NCBI RefSeq assembly: GCF_900101845.1
Contig: NZ_FNAM01000008.1
Coordinates: 62,001 to 126,000, forward strand
Source: Sporomusa acidovorans
Lineage (GTDB): Bacteria > Bacillota > Negativicutes > Sporomusales > Sporomusaceae
Reading direction: 5' to 3'
DNA: 64,000 nt
Below, in pieces: positions 50,376 to 59,292 of this stretch. Numbering within the stretch: position 1 is the stretch's first letter; each line of letters opens with the position of its first letter. The notes under the pieces are model-generated. The model did not search any database, was not told where the DNA came from, and saw only the letters and a list, made by a program, of their open reading frames with translations. Both the position numbers and the translations under genes were made by a program.

Positions 50376-51137
50376 ATGAACATCATACCATTAAAGCTTA
50401 GTGTAACTACTTGTTATTTGCTTGCCCATAGTGACAAATACATATTAGTAGATACCGGTTACGAAGTCGACTGGAATCTATTTTGTAAGCAACTAAAAAA
50501 CGTCCAGGTTGATTTCTCACAAATCAGTCACATCCTACTAACCCATCACGACGATGATCACTCTGGTCTGTTAAATCGTATTATCACCAGAAATAGTACG
50601 ATTCATGTTGTGATGTCGCGTCGGGCAAAAGACTTATTGGCAACAGGGAAAGATGATCGATCACACGGTAAAAAACTTATCAACAAACGCCTCAAGCTTT
50701 TATGGGCGCTATCGTTAAAACGCCTAAAGATACTCCTCTCTACCGGAAAATATATTACGAAAAAAAACGACGGAAAATTCCCCCCCTATTATGTACGATC
50801 AAAAGATCTTTTAATTACAAACGAAACCAGGCTAAAAGATATTGGTATTGATTTAGAGGGAACAATTATCGAAACCCCCGGTCATACTATTGACTCAATC
50901 ACCCTTATATTGGATGATGGCAATGCTTTTGTCGGGGATGCGGCCGCCAACATGCTTCAGTTTGCAGGAACAAATTACTGTGTGATCGCATTAGAAGATT
51001 TTGATCAATATTATCAAAGTTGGCAAAAAATTATTGATTATAATGCTCAACATATCTTTCCCGCCCATGGCAGCCCGTTTCCCGTGGAAAAATTAAAGCA
51101 GAATATAGGAAAAAACACACGCAGCACACAGTTATAA
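50376..51137 (+). CDS. MBL-fold metallohydrolase
   Basis: 253 residues: 'YILVDTGYE', metal motif 'LLTHHDDDHSGLL' (HHxDDH variant of HxHxDH), 'ETPGHTIDSITLILDDGNAFVGDAA' and 'IFPAHGSPF'. Glyoxalase II/lactonase-like fold; substrate unknown. AAAGGAGG before the ATG. Shares an operator with the MarR gene behind it, so probably part of its regulon (detoxification). Confidence 0.92.
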   Translation: MNIIPLKLSVTTCYLLAHSDKYILVDTGYEVDWNLFCKQLKNVQVDFSQISHILLTHHDDDHSGLLNRIITRNSTIHVVMSRRAKDLLATGKDDRSHGKKLINKRLKLLWALSLKRLKILLSTGKYITKKNDGKFPPYYVRSKDLLITNETRLKDIGIDLEGTIIETPGHTIDSITLILDDGNAFVGDAAANMLQFAGTNYCVIALEDFDQYYQSWQKIIDYNAQHIFPAHGSPFPVEKLKQNIGKNTRSTQL

Positions 51138-51229
51138 GAATTTATCTAACCGGCTTACGTACCTGCAGATCCATGCTTCCTTTCCTTGGAACTTATCAGT
51201 CTGACCATATATATAGTATGGTTTTTATA

Positions 51230-51258
51230 TTGACAAAAGCGTATAGTTGCTATATGCT
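51230..51258 (+). promoter_or_regulatory. Promoter and operator of the marR gene
   Basis: TTGACA, 17 bases, TATGCT with GTATAGttGCTATAT across spacer and -10. The expected transcription start (7 bases on) coincides with the ATG at 51265: leaderless mRNA. Confidence 0.75.
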
Positions 51259-51264
51259 TTTGTC

Positions 51265-51741
51265 ATGATGAATACACAAAATTTACATGAATTAAGAGTT
51301 AGCTACCCTCTTTTAAGAGTAGTCTACAAGTTTTTTGAAATTGAGAGAAAAACTCGTTATTACGGTACCGACGTACCGTTATTTCCCTCGGAGATTCATA
51401 TGATTAACAAAATAAAACAAAACGAAGGAATACATGTAACCGGTTTGGCCAATATTCTCAACGTAACGAAGGGCGCGGTCTCGCAAATTATAATGAAGCT
51501 GGAGAAGAAAGGATTAATTCAAAAAGAAAAGGACAGTAATAATCAATCCAGACTGGTATTAAAATTGACGGCTAAAGGGGAAACCGCCTATCATAATCAT
51601 GAAAAGTTTCATAAAAAAATAGAGGTTATGGTAAATGAAATAGTCAAAGATGCCTCTAAGGAAGAGGTCAAATTTTTTAAAGATGTTTTAATTACTTTAG
51701 AAGAACGACTAGAGCTTTTTAAAAAGGAAGTTGAGCAATAA
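51265..51741 (+). CDS. MarR-family regulator
   Basis: 158 residues (ATG 51265; 51268 also possible). Winged helix 'LFPSEIHMINKIKQNEGIHVTGLANILNVTKGAVSQIIMKLEKKGLIQKEKDSNNQSRLVLKLTAKGE' and long dimer helices. No ribosome site, consistent with a leaderless transcript. Operators of the form GTATAG-N2/3-CTATAC lie before this gene, the MBL gene and (twice) the MATE gene, so it likely represses all three. Confidence 0.92.
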   Translation: MMNTQNLHELRVSYPLLRVVYKFFEIERKTRYYGTDVPLFPSEIHMINKIKQNEGIHVTGLANILNVTKGAVSQIIMKLEKKGLIQKEKDSNNQSRLVLKLTAKGETAYHNHEKFHKKIEVMVNEIVKDASKEEVKFFKDVLITLEERLELFKKEVEQ

Positions 51742-51757
51742 TTTTTTTAAATCAAGA

Positions 51758-51843
51758 GTATAGCATCTATACGCATGGTAAATTTGTATTTATTGAAAGG
51801 AATGATGAGTGTGAAATTTTCCGGAAGCGTATAGTATCTATAC
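51758..51843 (+). promoter_or_regulatory. Duplicated MarR operator upstream of the MATE gene
   Basis: GTATAGCATCTATAC (51758-51772) and GTATAGTATCTATAC (51829-51843), each followed about 25-30 bases on by ATTG(g)AAAGGAA.GATG. The whole unit of about 71 bases is a tandem duplication; the first copy carries an ATG-ATG decapeptide frame (51803-51835) that ends in the second operator. Confidence 0.7.
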
Positions 51844-51884
51844 TGAAAATTAAAAGCATCTCTATTGGAAAGGAACGATGGAAA

Positions 51885-53273
51885 ATGGATAAAAACGATC
51901 AAAAAATTAAGCTGATGGCGGAGGAAAAGATTCCGAAAGTGTTGCTGAAGTTTAGTGTACCGGTAATTATCGGTATGCTGGTAACTGCTTTTTACAATGT
52001 TATCGATGCGATGTTTGTGGGGGGATTAGGTACAAGCGCCATAGGAGCGGTATCGATTGCTTTCCCGATTTCCATGTTTCTCATGGGCTTAGGGCTAACT
52101 TTTGGCAGCGGAGCGTCTTCCTATATTTCCCGGCTGTTAGGTCAGGGAAATATCGTGCAGGCAAATCGGACGGCTTCCACAGCTTTTTTTAGCAGTCTGT
52201 TCATCGGGATACTTACGATAACAATAATACTGAGTTTTTTAGATGAAGTTTTATTATCTTTTGGCGCAACTACAACGATTTTGCCCTACGCCCGCGACTT
52301 TTCCTCAATATTTATTGCTGGTTCCATACTAAGTATCATCGATGTAACCTTGAATAATATAGCAATATCGGAAGGTGCTGCCAAAATAAGCATGACGGCT
52401 ATGATAGCAGGGGTAATCATCAATGTAATTTTAGAGCCGCTCTTTATTTATACGTTTGGCTGGGGAATAAAAGGAGCGGCGATTGCTAATGTAGTGGCCC
52501 AGAGTGTAACTACTTTTTTATATTTGCAATATTTTTGGGGCAACAAAAGTTATGTGAAAATAGCATTTCAATATTTTGTTGTTGATAAAGAAATATATAC
52601 TCAAATATTGAAAGTAGGACTTCCCCTGCTGATTTATCAGATCTTAACAAGTGCCTCCATGGGATTAACAAATGCAGCAGCCAGTAATTTTGGCGATGCT
52701 GCTGTGGCTGCCATGGGGATTGTTACCAGAGTCTTTGCCATAGTGACCTATGTGGTTTTTGGCTACTCAAAAGGGTTTCAGCCACTCGCCGGATTTAATT
52801 ATGGCGCCAAAAAAATTGACCGATTAAAAGAAGCAGTTAGCGTTTCCCTTAAATGGACTACCTGGTTTTGTGGAATCAGTGCATTGTTGATCATGGGTTT
52901 TTCAAATTCAATCGTTGCTTTGTTCAGCAATGACCGTGCGGTTATTGATATCGGCAGTAAAGCTTTGATCGCCAATAGCGTCATATTTATTTCCTTTGGC
53001 TTTCAAACGATCTATATATCACTATTTTTGGCGCTTGGCAAAGCCAAAGCGGGTGGCGTGTTAAGTATGGGAAGACAAGGCATATTTTTTATTCCTGTCA
53101 TTTTTGTATTGCCGCCCATAATTGGTATAGATGGAGTGATTTATACGCAACTGATTGCTGATATATTAACAACACTACTCACGGCAATATTAGCCGTGAT
53201 TTTAAAGAAAGAGATTAACGGTTTAACCGAAAATAACATGGAACAACCTGCCGAGCTATTGCATGAAAATTAA
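51885..53273 (+). CDS. MATE-family multidrug efflux transporter
   Basis: 462 residues, twelve helices in two halves. Typical N-terminus 'KIPKVLLKFSVPVIIGMLVTAFYNVIDAMFVGGLGTSAIGAVSIAFPI', 'GLTFGSGASSYISRLLGQGN', and second half 'FGYSKGFQPLAGFNYGAKK'. Closest in look to the MepA/NorM-like DinF group of Firmicutes. Exports cationic drugs with Na+ or H+. AAAGGA lies 11 bases before the ATG. Controlled by the adjacent MarR. Confidence 0.94.
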   Translation: MDKNDQKIKLMAEEKIPKVLLKFSVPVIIGMLVTAFYNVIDAMFVGGLGTSAIGAVSIAFPISMFLMGLGLTFGSGASSYISRLLGQGNIVQANRTASTAFFSSLFIGILTITIILSFLDEVLLSFGATTTILPYARDFSSIFIAGSILSIIDVTLNNIAISEGAAKISMTAMIAGVIINVILEPLFIYTFGWGIKGAAIANVVAQSVTTFLYLQYFWGNKSYVKIAFQYFVVDKEIYTQILKVGLPLLIYQILTSASMGLTNAAASNFGDAAVAAMGIVTRVFAIVTYVVFGYSKGFQPLAGFNYGAKKIDRLKEAVSVSLKWTTWFCGISALLIMGFSNSIVALFSNDRAVIDIGSKALIANSVIFISFGFQTIYISLFLALGKAKAGGVLSMGRQGIFFIPVIFVLPPIIGIDGVIYTQLIADILTTLLTAILAVILKKEINGLTENNMEQPAELLHEN

Positions 53274-53338
53274 GGTTCAGATTGTAATGGAACGTGTAAT
53301 TTATGTCAATTTTAAATTAGTTTATTAGGGGGATAACA

Positions 53339-53689
53339 ATGAGGATACAACAAGTTTTAAATCGGTTTTATGTACATGATGTTGAGCAATCAATAGGATT
53401 TTATGAAAAGGTGCTAAATGAGAAATGCAATTTGAGGTTTAAATATCCTCAAGCAAATTTAGAAATAGCACAAGTAGGAAATATTCTACTTATAAGCGGC
53501 TCTGATGAAAGTTTGAGGCCGCTTAAAGATACACAAGCAACATTTATCGTAGATTCTATTATCGAATTTAAAAATTTTTTACTAACCAATGGTGCTACAG
53601 TTATCAACGATGTGAAGAAAGTTCCCACCGGAATGAATATGACTGTAAAACACAAAGATGGTACTAAAGTTGAATATGTTCAACTTTAG
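53339..53689 (+). CDS. VOC-superfamily (glyoxalase-like) protein
   Basis: 116 residues with the two beta-alpha-beta-beta-beta units of the fold ('RFYVHDVEQSIGFYEKVLNEKCNLRF...' and 'FIVDSIIEFKNFLLTNGATVINDVKKVPTGMNMTVKHKDGTKVEYVQL'). Relatives include glyoxalases, dioxygenases and drug-binding resistance proteins; no specific activity can be read. GGGGG upstream of the ATG, 65 bases after the MATE gene; possibly cotranscribed. Confidence 0.88.
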   Translation: MRIQQVLNRFYVHDVEQSIGFYEKVLNEKCNLRFKYPQANLEIAQVGNILLISGSDESLRPLKDTQATFIVDSIIEFKNFLLTNGATVINDVKKVPTGMNMTVKHKDGTKVEYVQL

Positions 53690-53697
53690 TATGAGTT

Positions 53698-53725
53698 AAG
53701 AAAAGCCTGAACAATGGCTTCTCTT
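53698..53725 (+). terminator. Terminator after the VOC gene
   Basis: AAGaAAAGCC-8-GGCTTcTCTT followed by AAAAATATT. Confidence 0.55.
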
Positions 53726-53852
53726 AAAAATATTCATATTCATCACAGCTGGGTTGCAAATAAAAACCAGTTGCCTGCCGATTCGAAAAAAGTTGCTCTT
53801 TATTATGCAAAAACCAGATAATATTCCATTAACCGTGTGATTAGGAGGAGCG

Positions 53853-54113
53853 ATGAAACTGTGCACTATCATTCACGGCATACCTGTCGTGGCAGACCCG
53901 GCATTGTCAAGGAAAGAAATCAATAAACTTGTTTCCGATACCATTCAAACATGGACATGGGAAGGAAGACAATTAGAAAAAATTGAGCTGATCAGCGATG
54001 GCCAACTGATCCATATCTGTTCTTATGAAAAACCGTTGATCAAACTTGTCCCTTTACGAAATGACATAAATAGGGAGAGAATAATAAATGCAACAGCTAA
54101 AATTATTGACTAA
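53853..54113 (+). CDS. Small protein opening RND operon 2 (undescribed family)
   Basis: 86 residues: MKLCTIIHGIPVVADPALSRKEI then 'LVSDTIQTWTWEGRQLEKIELISDGQLIHICSYEKPLIKLVPL', as in the paralogues at 44739 and 60450, plus a 13-residue tail (RERIINATAKIID) that overlaps the start of the adaptor gene by 26 bases. AGGAGG before the ATG. The tail is probably a by-product of a lost stop, since the other copies end before the adaptor. Confidence 0.82.
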   Translation: MKLCTIIHGIPVVADPALSRKEINKLVSDTIQTWTWEGRQLEKIELISDGQLIHICSYEKPLIKLVPLRNDINRERIINATAKIID

Positions 54114-55212
54114 AATGCCGAAAAAAAAATTATATTACGGTTTAGCATCAATAGTGTTAGGTATATGTATCGTAAGCGGTATGATGTGGAAGGGACAGTC
54201 TCAGCCCAAACCGGTTGAAGATGATGTTGCTTTAGTCCAGACAGCCGTAATCAGCGTTGCAGAAACGGCACAAGATTATGCCTATTCCGGTGAAGTGCGG
54301 GGCCGGTACGAAAGTCAGCTTGCCTTTCAAGTCGGCGGAAAGATCATAAAACGCAATGTTGACTTGGGTAGTACGGTCAACGCCGGTGATGCCTTAATGG
54401 AAATTGACTCGAAAGATATTGCGCAAACGGTAAATGCGAATGCCGCCCAGGTATATTCCGCTCAATCGCAATTAAAATTGGCGGAAAATAACCTGAAACG
54501 CTACCGCCAGTTGTATGAACAAAATGCAATCAGCCAGGCTCAGCTCGACCAGTATCAAAGTGCGTACGACGCGGCGGTCGCAGCCGTGCAGCAAACGTCC
54601 GCCCAATATACCCAGGGTGCTAACCAGCTGGGTTACAGCACCCTGTATGCCACCAGCGCAGGCGTTATCTCCGGTATCAATGCCGAAACCGGACAGATCG
54701 TCAGTGCCGGACAGTCTGTTCTTACACTGGTGCAGGACGGCGAACGGGAAATTGAAATCAACGTTCCCGAGAACCGCATCGAAGAACTGCGAAAGGCGGA
54801 GCAAATTCAGGTCACCTTCTGGGCTCTGCCTGGTGTTGCCGCAGACGGAAAGGTAAGAGAAATATCGCCTATCGCCGACAAAATATCCCGCACTTTTAAA
54901 GTCCGGATCAGCCTGCTCAATCCGCCGGCAGAAATAAAGCTAGGCATGACGTCGACCGTCACGGTAGTTCACCCCGGCAATAAACAGACCGCCTCCCTTC
55001 CTCTGTCAGCTATCTACCAAACGGGTGATACACCTAACGTTTGGGTTGTCCAAAACGATACCGTAACTCTAAGGCCAATAAAAGTGGGCCGTTTCGAAGA
55101 TAACCAAGTTGAGGTACTGGAAGGTCTGCAAAACAGTGATGTGGTTGTTACCGCCGGAGTCCATAAGCTGAAAGAAGGACAAAAGGTCTGCACGGGCGGT
55201 GATAACCAATGA
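54088..55212 (+). CDS. RND periplasmic adaptor (MFP), operon 2
   Basis: 374 residues, MQQLKLLTKMPKKKLYYGL..., same architecture as the adaptor of operon 1: anchor, 'YSGEVRGRYESQLAFQVGGKIIKRNVDLGS', hairpin 'AENNLKRYRQLYEQNAISQAQLDQYQSAY', 'VPENRIEELRKAEQIQVTFWALPG'. Ribosome site GGGAGAG. Overlaps the RND gene by ATGA. Confidence 0.95.
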   Translation: MQQLKLLTKMPKKKLYYGLASIVLGICIVSGMMWKGQSQPKPVEDDVALVQTAVISVAETAQDYAYSGEVRGRYESQLAFQVGGKIIKRNVDLGSTVNAGDALMEIDSKDIAQTVNANAAQVYSAQSQLKLAENNLKRYRQLYEQNAISQAQLDQYQSAYDAAVAAVQQTSAQYTQGANQLGYSTLYATSAGVISGINAETGQIVSAGQSVLTLVQDGEREIEINVPENRIEELRKAEQIQVTFWALPGVAADGKVREISPIADKISRTFKVRISLLNPPAEIKLGMTSTVTVVHPGNKQTASLPLSAIYQTGDTPNVWVVQNDTVTLRPIKVGRFEDNQVEVLEGLQNSDVVVTAGVHKLKEGQKVCTGGDNQ

Positions 55213-58200
55213 ACAAACTAAACTTAACCGAGTGGGCACTCCATCATAAGCAGTTGGTCTATTATTTTGTTTTCATGACTTTCATCATAGGAATTTTTTC
55301 GTATTTCCAACTAGGGAGAATGGAAGATCCTGATTTTGTCCTCCGTAAAATGATTGTATCCGTCTCTTGGCCAGGAGCCAGCGCCCGCCAGGTAGAAGAT
55401 CAGGTAACGGATAAAATCGAGAAAAAATTGCAGGACCTTCCTGGTTTAGACTATCTGAATAGTTATTCAAAACCAGGCCAGGCCGTGATCTATGTAGCGC
55501 TAAAAGACACGGTAGCCGAAAAAGACATCCGGCCAACCTGGATGGATGTGCGCAATATGGTCAACGATATCAAGGGTACTTTACCGCAAGGAATAGTCGG
55601 TCCCACTTTTAATGACCGTTTTGACGATGTTTTTGGCTGTATTTACGCCCTGACATCCGATGGATTTACCTATGAAGAAATGCGCAGCCAGGCCGAAAAA
55701 ATCCGCCGGATTTTACTGGGCGTTTCCAATGTAAAAAAGGTGGAACTGCTCGGTGTACAGGATGAAAAAATTTACATTGAAATCGAAAATAACAAACTAG
55801 CCCAACTGGGGATTGACCCCAATTTGATTGTCAATACCATCAAGGCTCAGGATGCCATGGCCGCTTCCGGCATGATTGACACTTTCTCCGATAATGTTTA
55901 TTTACGGGTCAGCGGCATGTTTGACAACATCGACAGCATTCGTAATCTGCCTATCCGGGCTAACGACCGCACCTTCCGTTTGGGTGATATTGCCAAAATA
56001 GAACGCAGTTATAGCGACCCCATTGACCCCAAAATGTATTATAACGGCCAGCCTGCTATCGGCATTGCCGTCTCTATGGATAAAGGCGGCAACATCCTGA
56101 CATTGGGTGCTGATCTTACTAAAACCGTTACTCAAATTAAAAAAAATTTGCCGCTTGGTTTTGATCTCGACCAAATAGCCAATCAACCCCAAAGCGTTGA
56201 GGAATCAATCGGTGAATTTGTAAAATCATTACGCGAAGCCATCATCATTGTTTTGCTTGTCAGTTTTTTAAGTCTTGGCATGCGTTCCGGCATGGTAGTG
56301 GCATTGTGTATTCCTTTGGTTCTGGCTGGTACATTTACCTGCATGAAACTCCTGGGGATTGATTTACATAAGATTTCGCTGGGCGCGCTGATTATCGCCC
56401 TGGGACTCTTGGTCGACGATGCCATCATTGCCGTAGAAATGATGAGCGTGAAGCTGGAACAGGGCTGGGACCGGTTTAAAGCCGCTTGTTTTGCTTATAC
56501 AGCAACCGCCTTCCCCATGCTGACAGGAACATTAATCACGTGCGCCGGCTTCATTCCTATTGGGTTTTCCAAGGGAAACGCCGGGGAATATGTTTGCAGT
56601 ATCTTTACAGTAGTTACGATCGCGCTGCTAATATCCTGGCTTATATCGGTTTTAGTAACGCCATTATTGGGATATATACTAATTAAACCGAAGTCGGCAA
56701 CAAAAAACCAGGATATTTATGATTCGAAATTTTACCAATTTTTCCGGAAGATACTGCTCTGGTGTTTAGGCCACCGGAAACTGGTACTCAGCATCACCCT
56801 GGCCAGTTTTATCGGTTCTATTTTTCTCTTCAAATTCATAAAACAAGAATTTTTTCCGTCATCCTTGCACCCAGAACTGATCGTAGAGATGAGGTTGCCG
56901 GAAGGAGCTTCCCTGCAGGCAACTGAGCAAGAGGCAAAGCGTTTTGCAGAAACACTTGCTGACGATCCCAACATTAGCCACTACAGTTACTATGTCGGTG
57001 AAGGCGCTCCCCGGTTTGTGCTGACCACTGACCCTACCCTACCCGCCAGTAACTATGCACAATTTGTAATTGTAGCCAAAAATGTAGAAGCACGTAACGC
57101 ATTAAATGCGAAAGTAGATAACTTATTCGCTAAGTCCTTTGCCAATGTTCGCGGACATACCAAAGTAATCCTGACTGGCCCTCCATCACCTTATCCCGTT
57201 ATGCTCAGAGTAACCGGTTATGACCACGAAAAAGTACGTGAAATCGCCAGTCAGGTAAGCAACGCCATGGCATCCAACCCTCATATCACCCATATTAACT
57301 GGGACTGGAACGAAAAAAGCAAAGTTATGCACTTGACGGTTGATCAAAACAAAGCCAGAATGCTGGGAATTGACAGCCAGACCCTGGCATCGAATTTGCA
57401 ATCGCAGTTATCCGGTGCTGCCTTGTCTGAGTTCAGGGAACAGGATAAAACAGTGGATATCGTATTCCGTATTGACCAGGAAAACCGAAAAGATTTATCT
57501 CATATTAAGGACCTCAATATCCATATCGGCAACGGTCAGTTTGTTCCTCTGGATCAAATTGCCCAGATAAGCTATGAGGCTGAAGACGGCCTGATCTGGC
57601 GGCGCGATCTGAAACCCACAATTACTGTACAGGCAGATACCGTCCAAGATACCACCAGCAATGACGCAACAAAACAAGTGTATGATAGTCTCAAGGATTT
57701 GCGTGAAAATCTGCCGCCTGGCTATAGCATTGACATCGGCGGCTCCCTCGAACGAAGCAAACAATCCATGCAGTTCCTGCTTCAACCAGTGCCAGCCATG
57801 TTTATAATTATTCTTACACTCTTGATGTTCCAACTTCAGAAGATATCCCTGATGTTTTTGACAGTATTGACTGCCCCTCTTGGTATCATTGGTATCAGTA
57901 TATCAATGATATTAACGCAGCGGCCTATGGGATTCGTTGCTGAACTGGGGGTTTTAGCGCTTAGTGGTATGATTATACGAAACTCGGTGATCTTGATTGA
58001 TCAAATTGAGCAGCATATAAAAGCCGGTGAGTCACCGTGGGATGCTATCATTGATTCAACCATACTAAGATTTCGTCCTATTATGCTGACTGCCGCAGCC
58101 GCTATATTAGGGATGATTCCCCTGATGGCAAGTACTTTCTGGGGCCCGATGGCAGTGGCGATTGCTGGCGGATTATTTTGTGCCACCATATTGACGCTGC

Positions 58201-58280
58201 TGGTTTTACCGACGATGTATGCAACATGGTTTAAAGTAACCCCAAATTCTCAGCCGGAACAAAAAACAACAGCAATGTGA
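55209..58280 (+). CDS. RND multidrug efflux pump, operon 2
   Basis: 1023 residues, complete. TM1 'LVYYFVFMTFIIGIFSYFQLGRMEDPDF', two periplasmic porter loops, TM4 'IALGLLVDDAIIAVEMMSVKLEQG', ACR-type C-terminal half ending 'ATILTLLVLPTMYATWFKVTP'. By family a trimeric proton-driven exporter of drugs or lipids, working with the adaptor upstream and an external TolC-type channel encoded elsewhere. Confidence 0.96.
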   Translation: MNKLNLTEWALHHKQLVYYFVFMTFIIGIFSYFQLGRMEDPDFVLRKMIVSVSWPGASARQVEDQVTDKIEKKLQDLPGLDYLNSYSKPGQAVIYVALKDTVAEKDIRPTWMDVRNMVNDIKGTLPQGIVGPTFNDRFDDVFGCIYALTSDGFTYEEMRSQAEKIRRILLGVSNVKKVELLGVQDEKIYIEIENNKLAQLGIDPNLIVNTIKAQDAMAASGMIDTFSDNVYLRVSGMFDNIDSIRNLPIRANDRTFRLGDIAKIERSYSDPIDPKMYYNGQPAIGIAVSMDKGGNILTLGADLTKTVTQIKKNLPLGFDLDQIANQPQSVEESIGEFVKSLREAIIIVLLVSFLSLGMRSGMVVALCIPLVLAGTFTCMKLLGIDLHKISLGALIIALGLLVDDAIIAVEMMSVKLEQGWDRFKAACFAYTATAFPMLTGTLITCAGFIPIGFSKGNAGEYVCSIFTVVTIALLISWLISVLVTPLLGYILIKPKSATKNQDIYDSKFYQFFRKILLWCLGHRKLVLSITLASFIGSIFLFKFIKQEFFPSSLHPELIVEMRLPEGASLQATEQEAKRFAETLADDPNISHYSYYVGEGAPRFVLTTDPTLPASNYAQFVIVAKNVEARNALNAKVDNLFAKSFANVRGHTKVILTGPPSPYPVMLRVTGYDHEKVREIASQVSNAMASNPHITHINWDWNEKSKVMHLTVDQNKARMLGIDSQTLASNLQSQLSGAALSEFREQDKTVDIVFRIDQENRKDLSHIKDLNIHIGNGQFVPLDQIAQISYEAEDGLIWRRDLKPTITVQADTVQDTTSNDATKQVYDSLKDLRENLPPGYSIDIGGSLERSKQSMQFLLQPVPAMFIIILTLLMFQLQKISLMFLTVLTAPLGIIGISISMILTQRPMGFVAELGVLALSGMIIRNSVILIDQIEQHIKAGESPWDAIIDSTILRFRPIMLTAAAAILGMIPLMASTFWGPMAVAIAGGLFCATILTLLVLPTMYATWFKVTPNSQPEQKTTAM

Positions 58281-58290
58281 GTCGTCAAGG

Positions 58291-58340
58291 CCCGGCGCGT
58301 CAGTAAGTTCGGTAAGGCGTTTTTCCAACCGTACCAAAAG
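58291..58340 (-). pseudogene. YvrJ fragment (copy 4)
   Basis: LLVRLEKRLTELTDAPG on the minus strand, matching the middle of the YvrJ copies; nothing before or after is YvrJ-like. The rest of 58281-58580 has no supported gene; one long minus frame (MRTHGTEVYHYPGGAG...) is not recognised. Confidence 0.5.
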
Positions 58341-58587
58341 GAACCCAGCACCACCGGGCAATCTGTTTCCCTGAGCACCTGAAAATTGGCATTTTTCGCC
58401 CCCCAGTCCGCGGTAGAAAGTTCGGGCACCATTTGAACCTGCAAACAGGTCGCTAGCCGCTTACCTGCGCCGCCCGGATAATGATATACCTCCGTACCAT
58501 GGGTTCGCATCGTAATACTTATCTTTTAACCAGTCAGTAGTCGAAACAGAATATCTTGACAACTATATCAAACCTGCATTATTATAA

Positions 58588-58608
58588 TATTGAACTTAAG
58601 TTCAGTAT
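58588..58608. promoter_or_regulatory. TetR operator 1
   Basis: TATTGAAC-TTAA-GTTCAGTA with a perfect core TGAACTTAAGTTCA, overlapping the TATAAT-like -10 (58583-58588) of the tetR gene. Confidence 0.7.
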
Positions 58609-58625
58609 TGAAGTGTGAGGAACCT

Positions 58626-59216
58626 ATGGCACAGATATTAAAAGAAGAAATAGAAAAAAATATATTCCGGGCAGCGATTGATGAGTTTTATACAATGGGT
58701 TATCAGTCCGCTACCCTGAGAAATATTGCTGAGGAAGCAGGCATTCCTGTAGGGCTTATTTATACCTATTACAAGAATAAAGCGGCATTGTTCGCTGCCG
58801 TTGTCAACCCTACCTATCTTTCTTTTCAAAAAATACTGTCTACAGCAAGTTCTCCGGAGAGCAATCCTGGCTACGACAAGTTTTTCCACGAAGAACTACC
58901 CTTTATCTTTACTATGCTCAAAAACAACCGCAAACCATTTATCATTCTCATCGATAAAAGCAAGGGTACCGTATACGAAAATGCCAGAGAGGAACTTATC
59001 CTGCTTACCCAGATTCATATACAGGCGCAATTGCAGCATAAGCTAATCCACTGTGAAAAAAAAGTAGACGATTTGTTTTATCACATATTGGCCAATAATT
59101 TTATGGAAGGTCTGTTCGAAATAGCCAGACATTATAAGGATGAAAAATGGGCGGACCATATTATGAAACTCTTTATCCAGCAATACTTTTACGGAATCAA
59201 CTCCGTAATTGTATAA
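58626..59216 (+). CDS. TetR-family regulator
   Basis: 196 residues from ATG 58626 (GTGAGG upstream). DNA-binding domain 'IFRAAIDEFYTMGYQSATLRNIAEEAGIPVGLIYTYYKNKAALFAAVV', then a ligand-binding helical domain. Operators TTGAAC-N4-GTTCAA precede this gene and the MFS gene that follows, so it likely represses itself and the MFS-RND cluster 3. Confidence 0.93.
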   Translation: MAQILKEEIEKNIFRAAIDEFYTMGYQSATLRNIAEEAGIPVGLIYTYYKNKAALFAAVVNPTYLSFQKILSTASSPESNPGYDKFFHEELPFIFTMLKNNRKPFIILIDKSKGTVYENAREELILLTQIHIQAQLQHKLIHCEKKVDDLFYHILANNFMEGLFEIARHYKDEKWADHIMKLFIQQYFYGINSVIV

Positions 59217-59229
59217 ATTTTTTTCGCGC

Positions 59230-59253
59230 AATATTGAACATCGGTTCAATATT
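59230..59253. promoter_or_regulatory. TetR operator 2
   Basis: AATATTGAAC-ATCG-GTTCAATATT, perfect 10-bp arms, 40 bases before the MFS gene. Confidence 0.75.
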
Positions 59254-59292
59254 TAATAATTTATTGTAACGCAGAAAGGGGTCTGTTACTGT

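Noticed and set aside
58250-58510. 86-codon minus-strand frame MRTHGTEVYHY...
   Set aside because: Overlaps the RND gene end; only its YvrJ-like piece in another frame is recognisable.
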